The position numbers and the translations under genes are program-made. From assembly GCA_038380795.1 (NCBI GenBank), contig CM076260.1, forward strand, positions 75,739,843 through 75,803,842: a DNA stretch of 64,000 nt, in the 5' to 3' direction. The notes below the pieces were generated by a model. That model ran no database searches and had not been told where the DNA came from. It saw only the letters and a program-made list of their open reading frames with translations. Shown in pieces: positions 21,701 through 34,300 of the stretch. This DNA is from Pyrocephalus nanus. Taxonomy: Eukaryota; Chordata; Aves; Passeriformes; Tyrannidae. Within the stretch, counting starts at the first letter, position 1, and each line of letters starts with the position of its first letter.

Positions 21701-24700
21701 TCTCCCTCCCTCCCATCAAAAATACTTCAGAATTTAAGTCTGTAGACAACAGTGCAACTGTTCCTGCCTATCCTTAGCACAGCTCAGTTTTGTACTTATA
21801 TTGACAAGAGGAGATAAAAGAGAATGGAAGGCAACTTTTTTTCATATAGAGTGCACAGGCAAGATGATTACAGATAACTTTCCCACATACATCATCAGAA
21901 TTTCTCTTGAACCATGTGAATTTATTATTTTTTTAATACTGTAAATTAAATAAGGATGTCATTTACTAAAAGAGTTATCAAGACCTACTGGAACTGAAAA
22001 ATATTTTTAAAAGTTTGTTGTACTTGGAAGCTGTGAGGAAAAAAGCAAAGCCATCACTTGTGATCAGTAGTTACGTTAATTGAAAATATTATAATCTTGG
22101 ATAACGTTAAAAAAAAGGCAACAAAAAAAGGAAGGCAAACAAAAAAAAACCAAGGGAAAAAGTCTACTGATATTTGTGACTACAAGGGGAAAAAGTAGAA
22201 AAGAAAGATAAAAGAATTCTAGTACACATGCTAAAAGGGAGTATTTTAGGAGTTGTTCAAATGTTGTTTCACAACCATGTGACTTACAGATTAAAAATGA
22301 CCCCTGTAATAAAACAATTTAAATTAAGGAACCCAATTTTCTGAAGAAGGCAACATGCTGACAAAAACTGAGAGGAAGTTGAACTCTAATGCATGTAAAA
22401 GTAATCTTGTACAATAGTGTAAAACTCCTTTAAAGTGGCAATAAATTCCTTTCATATAAAAAAAGCAAGCAAATTAAGTTCTAAACCCACACAGCTATAA
22501 TTAACAAAGCAATACAGGTGTATTTATTGAGGGCTACAAATTCACCTCTTCCAAACTCTCTCCTTTGTTTAAGGAAACACATTTTGTTGCATATTTTCAG
22601 AAGAACATTTCCAAAAGAATGCTGAAGGTCACATTACTTAAGGGCATTTTGAGCAAAATTAGTTAATTGTTAACTGAAATCTACTGAGATGAGGACACCA
22701 CTTTTATCTCAGGATTATAGCCAAAATGTATTTTTCTTCCTTTATGTTCATATTTTTTAGGCAATAGAACACAGTGAAAGTAGCTACACTTCTGAGGAAC
22801 TGCAAAAGAGCCAGCTACTTTCAGAAAAAAAGCTGTTGGATCTTGCCAGCAGTTAAAAAGGAAACAGCAGTACACTGACATCATGCGCACAAGTGTTGGT
22901 CATGTTTATTATCTCCTTTTCTCTAGTGGTTTCAAGATAGGAACTTTAATGTGCAAAAATCACATCTGACAGTGAAACACAGCTAAAAGGGTCAATGCTT
23001 GATATCAGCTTGACTTGAATCTTATGAAGTTAATGTTCTAAAAAACTACAAGTTTGAAATGGCTCCCTAAGTAGCCTAGCAGCAAGAGGGCTTTCTCCCC
23101 CCAAAAACACACCTTACAGAGAATCAAATTTTATGCAAGAAACGGCACCTTCTGCTTCTAAGGAGGGTGTTTAAATAATTCCATCTTACTACAATAAATA
23201 TGCCTTACACAAGCTATTACGGTTTGCTCTGGGCTTTTCTTGCCATGTCTAGTATAAACTTCATTCTTATATACTTTATCCCTCATTGACACTATCACCA
23301 TTTTCTTTTTAATGGAAGGCCAATAAACCTCTTGACAGATCATATGTGGCTATTTCCACACATTTGAAATGGACAGCAGGCTATTACTTCCTCCAACAAC
23401 TAACTTCCCTGCAGCATAATCACAACAATGAAAACACATCAGCAATGCTAAAAATGAGAGCTGGGTAGGTTGGAAACAGCTCTGTTTACCCTTTCCTTTA
23501 CCTTTTTCAGCATGCTCTGGCTCTGGTTGATTACTACTACTGGAGCTGACGCTGGCATCAAAACCTGTTGGAGAAATATTTCCCTCAGACTGAAGGTCTT
23601 GCAGTTCCCCTGCCACACTGTCCACCTCTATTGTGCTGTCTGTTTCACTTTTGATGCTTCGTATCTCTTCTTGATGTGGTGGCAGCGTCTCAGAGACAGT
23701 GACACTGGACTGATGTCTACTGGACTCCGTTACAGTTACAGAGGAAGGCGACTCAGGAGTTGTAGGAGGAGTATTCAGCACTGAATTGCTGCCACTGCTT
23801 GGAAATTCAACTTTCTTCTCGCCCACTTCAGTCGGTTTCTCCTCAACAGGTTTCACATCCACACTAGCCGGCAAAGATTTTTCAAGTTCACAGCTAGGCA
23901 AAGAAATACCTTCTTCTGCAAGAGTCTGAAGCTGCTCCTCTGCTGCAGCATCCTCGGGAGCAGCATGTGGAGGGGAGGCGGCAGCCTCAGTGTCAGAGTC
24001 TGAGAAGAGTTCCTTCAGCGTTTTCTTCGGCCATTGCCCTTGAATACTTGACCAGACATCTTTTCGATCCTTTGCTCTGGTGTTCTGAAGTCTTTCATCA
24101 GAGTTATTTAGAAGCTTTATTCTTTTCTCTCCCACTTCAGAAAATCCAGAATAGAAAGTACTTGTCCGTAAAGACTTCCTTTTCTCCTCTAGTCCATTGT
24201 ACTTTTTCGTTGGAGTGATTTTCAGTTTAGATTTGTCTTCCTCATCTTCATCCGAGGAGCTGTTACTGCTGTTTTCTAAACTAAGGGAGTCTTTGTTTTT
24301 GGACTTCTCGTCCTTTCTATTAGGTGACACTGTCTTCAAAGATTCCTCAGCAACACAATGTCTTCGTTTACCGCGTTTCACTTGTGGTTTTGCTGTTTTA
24401 TCCACTATCTCCTTTTTTACATCCTTTCTCTTCTTAGTGCCTTCATCTTCTCCATCGGAGTCACTGTCTTCAGATAACTCTTCCATCTCTTTTCGCAGTC
24501 TTTCAGGAGACTTGGATACTGACTTGGGCACTCCTGCATCGGTAAGAGCTTTAGTTTCTTCTGGGAGGGATGAACCGCTCTGTTCTTCTTTTAGACGGAG
24601 TTCATTTTTATCTTGGGTTACAGCTTCAGGCTGAGATTCCTCTTTGCCATCAGCATGTACATTCGGGGCACTTTGGTCATCTTCTTGCTCACTATCATCA

Positions 24701-27700
24701 GAACTTTCAGAAGCTAATTAAAAGTAAATCAAAAAAAAAAAAAGAAAGAAAAAGAAAAACAAAACAAGAAAAGTTTGTCTTGATTCTGGTTACAAATAAT
24801 TATTACCAAAAAAAATCAACTCAAGAAAACTCTACAGATATGAACACATGCTACAGTAATCATTAGCAGTATATCTCTTAAATAGTACCTCCCAAAGAGT
24901 TAAAAAACTTAAGGTGTAGCAGCTAGATTAGAAACTAGAGAAATTCTGTATTATACAGTACATCTCCAGGAATTTCTGAAGAGGTGTAGAAAGCATAGAG
25001 TGCATCAATCCACAGAATACAAGCTTCTGCATAATTACCCAAACCAGGAACTGAAAGATACATTTACATATTTATTATAGGTTACAAATACTACCATTAT
25101 CCGCCTTTTATCCAAAGCTCAGAACAGAGATATAATTTTCCCTGGAAAATCCGCAGTCTAAAGGACAGAATAACAACACACACACTGGATACTCTCTCAC
25201 AAACCAGCCTGATGACCAGCCTGGAAAAGGGAAATGAAAGCAATAATGGACGGCACTTAGAGAAACAAATGGACAACAAGAATGCAGGACAACAGCAAAA
25301 CATTCAGGGGCAGCAATAAAGAAACTGAGAAAAGAAGAACAAAGATACAATGGAGAAGGAATCATGAGCAGTCCAGTTCAATGGGAAAAGGCATGAATAC
25401 AAGAAGAAATATGGGAATTGGCTCAAATATCTAAATACATATAACTTCTTGATTTGTAAAGTTAATTACAGATTAATTACAGCACTAATAATAGTGTCAC
25501 CACTAATTGCTTTTTTGTTTCTAATTTCCTAAGGAAATGGAGCTTCATAAATTATGTTGACTGTTATTCCACTTACAATTTTGGAACCCAGTGGCCAGTG
25601 TCATCCCAAGTTCAAGTAAGTCTGAAAGATTATTAAATTCCCGTAACTCCCACAAAAATATGTGGTTACCCAAACTACGTATACCATATGATTTCCTTCT
25701 CTGGAGGCTAAAGGATAAAGAGAAGCAACTCTAAACTACGGATAAAGAGAAGCAACCAGTAATTATAGTGCTGCTGTAAATGTGTGGGAAGGGGCAAACG
25801 TTAGCAATCACAGACATGCTGATGTGAAACCTAGCTTTATTAGTTCTATTTTTCAAGGCAAAAAAAAAATTAAAAATAATGGATCCTAAAAGTTAGATAA
25901 ATCAAAAATTGAAAAGTTTCACATTAGGTAGGAAGCAAAAATTCTTTGCTCTTTATCAAACAAAAAGAGGATGGCAACACATAGAATGTAACTGACTGTT
26001 AATGCACTGAATCCACACTATCTGTTTTCAGAAACTGCCAACACTGCTTTTGTTCAAGGGTTATTTCTGAAGATGATGTTATAATTAGCCAGACAGACAC
26101 AAAGCATTCAGTTGCATCAGTTGTTCTACACTGTCATTTACTCCTGTTTAAAGGCCATTTACAGAATTAGAAAACTTTAAAGTACAATACCTTGTAGCCC
26201 ATTAATGACAGAAGTAATTTCTATTGATTTAACTGGAGCTTGTTCAGTATTTTTGGCTTCAGTGCTGTCAAGTTTGGACCCAGTCTCTGGTGATGTGCTG
26301 GTGTGAAAGGGGGGTTTTGACAAACGTCGCAATTTACAGGGTTTAGGAGAATACTTTTCTTCCTTCTCTCTGTCAGTTTTATTCTAGGTGACAGAAAAGA
26401 TTTAAAAAAAACCAACAAACATTTCATTTGAGCACACATCTTAACAAAGACTACAATTCGACAATATTTACAGTTATCGTTAACATTCAACCTGTGAAGG
26501 AAAGCTCTCCTCTTTGTTTGAAAGATTACAAATACCTTTCCGTGTTCCATGCCAAGACCTTTCTACTGAAGACAGGGACTTTGCCAACACTAAAACAAAC
26601 TGGAAAGCAAACACAGCCAGTGCTTTAGGGGCAGTGGCACCGCAGGATGCCAGGCTCAGCAGGGGCAGGGCGGCTGTCAGGTTCTGAAGGTGCTGGGCAG
26701 GGGGTAGGAAGAGTGCCAGTATCTGTGGCAGAAGGATAAGCTTCCTTGCAGCTCATAGTCCAAGGAATATATCATCATCTAAGCCTAAATATAAGTTGTA
26801 AAAGAATGAGTTTTGGAAAAATGCTTGGCAATGAAATTATAAAGTCCCATGCATGTAGACTAGTCATAGGTTTGCTATCCAGAAACAGGGAGCTCACAAA
26901 TTTCACCCCCTGAGCTGGCCCTCAACATTGATCATAATTTGGATCCTTCTCATTTGTTTTCTGTAAATGCATATAGTACATTTAATTAAAAAATACAGGA
27001 AAGAAGGAAAGAGAAGCTTCCCCACCCCAGAGAAAACCCAAAACCTCCATGAAAACAGTATCCGTTTTTCAAAGGCTATGAAGTTGCTTTCCCTGTCAAG
27101 CATTTGTAGGCCAATCAAAAGGTCAGGAAGGGAGGCGGAGATTACTGAAGTAGGTATTAAACCAAAGTTGGGGGGAACAAGGGAGAAAAGGGAGAAAAAC
27201 TACCTTTATTTTCTTTCGATGCTTAATTTTTGGTACATTTTTATCAGCTGGCCTCACTATCTTGTCTGCCTTTATCCATTCATCATACCTAAACACAAAA
27301 AGAAATTGCACATATTTATGGTTTCAAGCCGGTAATCACGTTATCATAAGAGAAATGTAATGGACGAAAAAGAGAATTAGTAGGAATATAAAACAGAATT
27401 GGAATTTGAGTCAAGCAACTTGAGTACTTTTCAAATCTGTGAAGTTTCAGCTAAGGTTCAGAGGACTGCAGTTTTTTTACAATGAAGGGTAATATACACT
27501 GAATACACTGAAGGGGTAAAAATAACAAAATCTGCTATTTTTCCAGTCTGCACTGAACAACAGGAAATCCATGTACACAGGTGAAACAAACTACCTGAAT
27601 GAGAAATCTTTATAGACGTCCAAGAGGTATCCTTCATCTATAAATATATACACACACACACAGAGCAAAACCTTAACAAGAAATTCTTACAACTACATAA

Positions 27701-30700
27701 AATGTGACCAGTTAATAAAAATAAACTCTTTTGATCCCAAGTGTCTGCAAAGTGATATTTGGAATGATTAACCCTTTGGAGACAGTAACTTTTGAGACAC
27801 TAACTCCACAGTAACACTTTCCAATTCCTTTTCAATTAAATATTTCCATTTTGTATCAGAATGATACAAGACATGAATATACTAAACAGTGCCAAGATAT
27901 TAACAACAGGCACCTTATTATCTAAGACTGGCCCTGTTAAATACAAATCCAGGACTAAAGAAGTACATTCTTAGTAAGAATACACTGTAACTATGGTACT
28001 GTACTTGTCACATTCATTGAGTATTTCTGAAAAAATTCCAGAATCAATTAACTCAATTTTTTTCTCCCAATTAGAATAAGCTGTTTTACTACAACTGTGA
28101 ATTCAAGAACCATTTGCATAAGAAAGAGGTCAGTTAAAAATTAGTATGTATTAATATACAAACAAATTCTGACCCCTCTAGGTAAACATGAAAATAGAGG
28201 GAGAAAAAAAAAACTTCAAAAAATCTACCACCACTAAAAACCTAAAAACCCAAACCACATATCCCCAGACAACTAGTTCAAGATGGAATCAAACACAATG
28301 CACTCATGACCATGCTGACTTTCCACCATTTTCATATATACAATGACTACTGACACATTCCCAATTCAATTTCTTTGCAACACTGCCAATTATATCCACA
28401 ACACTGACACATAAATTAAAAACATTTAGAGAAAAACATGCACTTTTCCAACCTGCTTTCATGTATATGCTAAGTTAAGATTTACACAAAGTATTTCAGA
28501 AGCTCAATAACGTATTTTAACTTAAATTTCACACAAGAATACAGTGAAAAATGAAGTAGCAGTCATCTCTGAGCTTTCCAAAACTATTTGTTCAGCTTTT
28601 TTTTCCCTTCTATGTGACACAAAAACCACAAAATCTTGCAGCAGACCATGCAGACATATCAAGATTGCCTATACTGCTGCAGATACCACTGCCATTCTAC
28701 TATTATACTGTCATTACCAGGTGAAAGGCCAGTAAATGGTTTCTCTCCAAAACTGGAATATAATTGCAGTTTCCCAATATGGAAAAATCCCATATTCTAT
28801 GAGACTGTAGGAAACCCCATGTGAAGCAATCTTTCTTCAAGTCAAACATGCTTTCTAGAAGGAATACTGTTAAGTGACTGCCAAATGGACTTTGTGACCC
28901 ACAGACAGTAAGAGTATTTATTAGGTCTAAATGCTCACAGGAAAACAGCATTAGGACTTGACAAACATGGTGAAAAGTGATGATTCTGACAGTGTCTTTT
29001 CTGCCTCAACCCTGTTGGAATACAAAATTTGTATTCACTCATTCTATGCATTTCCAGTAAGAAAACAATCTTCCCCCTATGCAAAGTCTGTGCACAGCCC
29101 ACACTGTCTGTGATTCACAGTAACTGCAGTGCCTTTTGGGGCGACAGCTGATAGACACGGGGGCACCCAAAAGCAAAGGAGACGTGCAGAATCTGAAGAG
29201 AATATCTGTACGTACCACAGAGTCTTAAATGTGTTAGAAGCAGCGGTCACGCAAGCCCTCATCTCAAGGAGCACAAACTGAGACACTATGTGTGACAGTC
29301 ACAGTTCCTGGCCAGAGCATATCCTGCTTTACTCCTGACTGCACAAGAAACAGCAGACAGACCCTGCGAAGAGGCCCAGTGTCACAGAAATCTCACATCT
29401 TCTCCAGGGAATGAGCTGCCCACACTTCACACCTTTGCTTCACACAGCTCCTTTCACTATTCACACATCAGATGCATATGGTTTGCCTAAACCTGGGACA
29501 ACGAGACCCCAGGCTGAAACAGATCCTGCAAAAAGGATACGTCCCAAGCCACAGCCGACAACCTGACCCTAAATTACATTTTCCTCTACTGCATGATACA
29601 GAAGCACCCTGAAAGCTGCATTTAAATGGGGTGTGTGACTCAGCCTTTCTTTCTGGAATTGCCCCTGCTAAAATATGAAAACTTACTTCATCAATAATCT
29701 AGCTTTAGACAGTCTGTTCGCGAAACAAAATAAACCCCAAAATATTATGAAAAAAGCTCTTCAGCTCTCATTAGAAGAAGTGTGCGCTTTCAGAAGACCT
29801 GGGTTGTTTTACTACAATGCTGTCTTCCACACTTACTTGCTTTCACCACCCTAAAGTGAGTAGGTGGGTGCAGAGACTAGGAGAAATGATGGGGAGCTGC
29901 TCTTAAAGAGTTTGCACAGATTTTTTTGAGAGCCAAGGGAAGGATTTAATATGAAATTATTATTTACCTAATTTTTTAAAATCAGGTTTCATATGAAAAA
30001 CATCCCCTTTGCCTTACCAAAATGAAGACAAAGAAGAGCCACTAAGGAGAGAAGCTTTTCTGCCCTACTGGTTAAAACGAATGGCTGCCAGAAAGCAGAG
30101 TTTGAACAGGAAGGAATAAAAAAAGCTAAAGTGAAATGAATAGCTATACAGCAGAAAAAATAATTGGCCCTTTCCATCAGAGTATGTACTAATTCTATTA
30201 AATCCATATGTACTACTTGCAAGCTAAAATACATCACAACATACTCTCAGAGATTGCACAGTCAATCCTCCACAGAAATACTAGAGGGGAAACAAGGAAA
30301 AAAGCATACTTTTCCAGAGTAGATGTACACTAGCAAAGGTACCACTTTCTCAGGAAGACAAGTGATCTCAAGAAACTAGTCAGCCTTGGCAAATTCACTG
30401 AAAGGTTCCAGTAAACTCTCTGTAGCTGCTAACAAGGAAGAACCAAGTATTTAATTTGGCTGAGATTGAAGAATGGAGAAGAGTTAGTCTGATACCCAAA
30501 TACTGGAATATTAGTTAAGGATTCTGGTTTGTTTAATTTCACTAATTTTTTAAAAACAATTCTTCCCCTGCCTCCTCCATGGCACACATTATTCTCCAGA
30601 ACCAGAAATTTCACTACACATTTAATTTCAGTGGTTGGCAGTTAAGTATAACATTTATAAATGAAGTAATGGTTCAGCAAACTGAGACAGAAATTAGCAC

Positions 30701-31262
30701 TTTCAAATGCAGATTTCTGAAGGAAGGAAAAAAAGGAATGTTGAAACTAGTAAGACTTAGCTTTAAACACTTGAAACATTCAAGAATAACAAGCCTTGTG
30801 ATGTTGCACCATAATTACATATAGGTTTTAAACAATCTAAATGCTTTTTAAATATGCACCTTCTAATGACTGCAAACACGCTGCAGAAGAAATTCACCTC
30901 AAGCACTTATAAAATAAACTTTTCTTTGCACTGGCAGCTGAAAATTATGACAAAATGAACTTGCACCATAGGCCCCAAAGAAGTTTTAGTTCCACACAGA
31001 GCATATGTAATTCAAAATATTATTGGCCTGTTAGAAGAAATAGAGTTTCTCTGTATTTCTCCACTTTTTTTGCTTAACACATGGCAACATAAGTAGGTCT
31101 CTCAGGGTAGAGAGTTTTACCTTTCCCTTTCACTACAAGTCAGGCTCCACTGAACACTGCCAATTCTTTACATTTATCAGAGACATGTATCACCTGAATC
31201 TTAGGAGCTAACAACAAGATCCTTCAGTGTAAAACCGAACAGCTTCTGTACTTCCTATTGAG

Positions 31263-31312
<50 letters not shown>

Positions 31313-34300
31313 CCACAGTTTTTTTCTCTGGTTCCAGAGCACTAAAAAACCCCAAAAACTAACAAAGATGAATATCAAGTTTACCAAATTCCATTCCAAG
31401 TACCCCAAGGCATGTCAACATGCTCCCCCGCCCCCCCATGCACAATTATTCTGAATGTCAGACTGATACCGAAATTAACTTGTGATAAGAAACATTAGTA
31501 GTTATTTAGTATTTCTGCTCAAACTTGTAGAGTTTAAAGAAAGGTCATTAAATGGCATGCTGACCAAAAGGGGCAACAGGAAAGTCAACTTCTAGAGGTA
31601 GGAGAATGACAGAATTAAAAAAACCCTGGATGATTAGAAAATCTTAGTTCAGTACATCCCTGTACTTGTACATACAGTACTTGTCCCTGCTAAATAAGCT
31701 ACGATGATTAAGGAGAGGAAGGAATTGCTTCCTATCCAAGCAAGGTAGTTATTTTTCCAGGTTGTGACTGACTAAAAGCTAAATCAAGTTATTACATTGT
31801 GTGAGACTAGTCTTCACAATATTGAAATACTGAAGTATTTAGATGCTGTCTTAAGCTCAGGCTTACCCACTCTTTCTGTCAAATCCAAAAATGTAAGTAA
31901 TTTTACTTGAATTAAAAAAAAATAGCCACATTTAGCAGAGTCCACACACAGTCCCATAGTTAAATCTCAACTATTTTTTTTTTCCAGTGAAGAGTCCTTC
32001 TCCCTTAAAGTCATTCAGAGGTCTCTTTCAAAACACCACATAAAAATATAAATGCAAGTCCTGCTGTCAGAAAGATCAAACAACATTCCTTAATTCTTAA
32101 ATGAGTGCAAGTTTACTAAAAATGCCTTTCTTATCAAACATATCCTTGTCACAGAAATAATGCCTCCGATACCAATAGGCGTATTTGTTTAAAATGCAGA
32201 ATGAAAAAAATCAGAGTCTTGATTTCTCCTTTAAGAACCAGAGTGCTGGAATCTCCAAGGTGAAGAGTTCATTTTTTGACTTCCCATTTCTTCAGATTTG
32301 AAGTAGCATTGCTCAAATAAAAATCTGATCATCTCACCTCATAGCATGCATAATAGCATGACATTTGCTCAAAAAGAAAAATAGCTCAAAAAGAAAAATA
32401 ACTTCTATGTTTACACGTGAATTCCAGAACAAGAGTTTAAAAGCAAGAAGTCTCTTGGAACGGCACACACAGTAATCCTCAGCGGGTGGAATGAAAGTTT
32501 CAGCAACTTGCACTCCCAAGAGAGTCCTCCCCAATAAGGGCCGAAACGCAAGTCAGACCCCACCTTGAGCAGGCTGTATCTCCCCTCATGTCTTGACTCC
32601 ACAGCCCACTATGCTTACAAATGTTGCCTGAAGACAGTTTATAACAAAGATCCTATTCCTGTGGATCAATGTAGATGCAGACCAAAATTCTACAAACGAT
32701 CACTATCAAAACTGGCGACAGTGAGACTTTCCTCCTCGGTAGTGGTTTAGGTGCTCCTGGAAATAACCAGGCCTAGATGCAAAGAGGTGAATTCAAGGGA
32801 GAAAGAGAAGCATCACACTTCTCTAACTGTTACCTTTGATAGCAGATTTTGCTAGAACTGAATAAATGACGTTTGTCCTGCCCTCTTGGTCAGAGGCAGG
32901 ATGTCCAGATGACAGATGAGGGTCACAAGAACCTCAGCTTTTTCAGAAAAGGAAAAATAAGTAAAGAAAAAGTCCAGTTGATTTGTCTCAGACTTGTGGG
33001 GTTTGGGTTTTTTTACGGATCTATAAAGACAGTAATAAAGTTAAAAAGATAACAGCTAAAGACAATGAGCGGATACATTGAAAACGATGAAAGAAGCAGA
33101 TACGCTTATAAGCTGCTCAAAAATGTTGGTTTTCTCTACTGTTTTCAAAGTTGCTTTAAGTTTTAAATGGCAAAAAAGAAGTCTTAAATGGAAAAAAATA
33201 TAAGGATACCTCAGGTTATTTCTATTAATGATAGACTAAAGACAATAAAAAGGCACATGCTCCTGCTTGTATTAAAAAAAGCATAAGATGCCACTAGGCT
33301 AAGAAGAGACTTGACTGGAAGCGTAAGGCAGCCTCAGAGGGAAGAAGGGTGGGGAGGGTGGAAACTGGATCTGATGAAAAGCAATTATTTGCTGCATGCT
33401 AATTTGTCACTAAGAATCTTGTCATTCTCCTGTTAAATACCGTACTGATGGTGTACTCTGTGCTTCACTGACAAGAGTATACAGCCTCAGCTAAGCACAC
33501 TATTCAAATATTTTATGCGATAAAATTGGCTTAAGAAAGCCAAAGGAGGATTCTGTGAAAGAGTGAACTGTCACTTGTATGGAGAGAGCTAAAAGAAAGA
33601 TGGGGAACAAATGAAGCCTCCTTTGAACAAGTAATTTTAAGATGATTTTCTAAGTAACTAAAATGCTGCATTTATTATAGTGCTAAAAATCTAATAGTTT
33701 CATACAGTACAATGACCTTCATAGAACACCAATACTAAAAGTTTAGGACTCCAGATGTCTATTAATTCAGGTTTTAAAATTCATAAGTGTATTTGAGAAG
33801 TAATTCAAGAAGTAATCACTAACTAAAACTCAAGTTACCTCACGTTCCATCCACAGTAGTGCACCAAGTAAAGGACTTCTCCACCTTCGATGTCAGAATC
33901 TTTAATACTAGCTTCATACATTTTTTGATTTTTCCCTCTTCCATACCGCACTTGGACTTTCATGCCTGGTGGATAGCATTCAAACTCTTCTTCCTCATTG
34001 TTATTGTTGTCTTCTTCCTCCTCCTCCTCCTCTTCTTCCTCCTCCTCTGCTTCTTCTTCATCTTCATCTTCTTCCTTATTCGTGTCATCTCTTGAAAGGT
34101 TTAAAAAATTGTAGAGTTAATATGAGATACTTCATAAGCTTTTCAGTTCCAAACCACATATATTGATAAATATTGTGGATGCATTAGAGAGTGGGAAACA
34201 GGAGGCTCCAAATATGTGAAACTGTACTACAGCTGAGTAATATCAGCAAAATAGGATATAGCAACACATACAAAATCCAGTGACTGTAAGGTGCAAAAAT

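Larger units (their letters stand above)
27289..33838 (-). other. ARID4B: ARID4B intron between window exons 12 and 13
   Basis: 6.55 kb. Holds a short (CA)n run near 27650, the A43 tract at 31267-31309, and a perfect 17-bp tandem duplication at 32367-32400. No coding sequence recognised. Confidence 0.7.

Noticed and set aside
24197..24634. 145-codon plus-strand ORF rich in Ser and Leu
   Set aside because: It is the antisense shadow of the Ser/Glu-rich ARID4B exon at 23502-24713, whose product matches human ARID4B.
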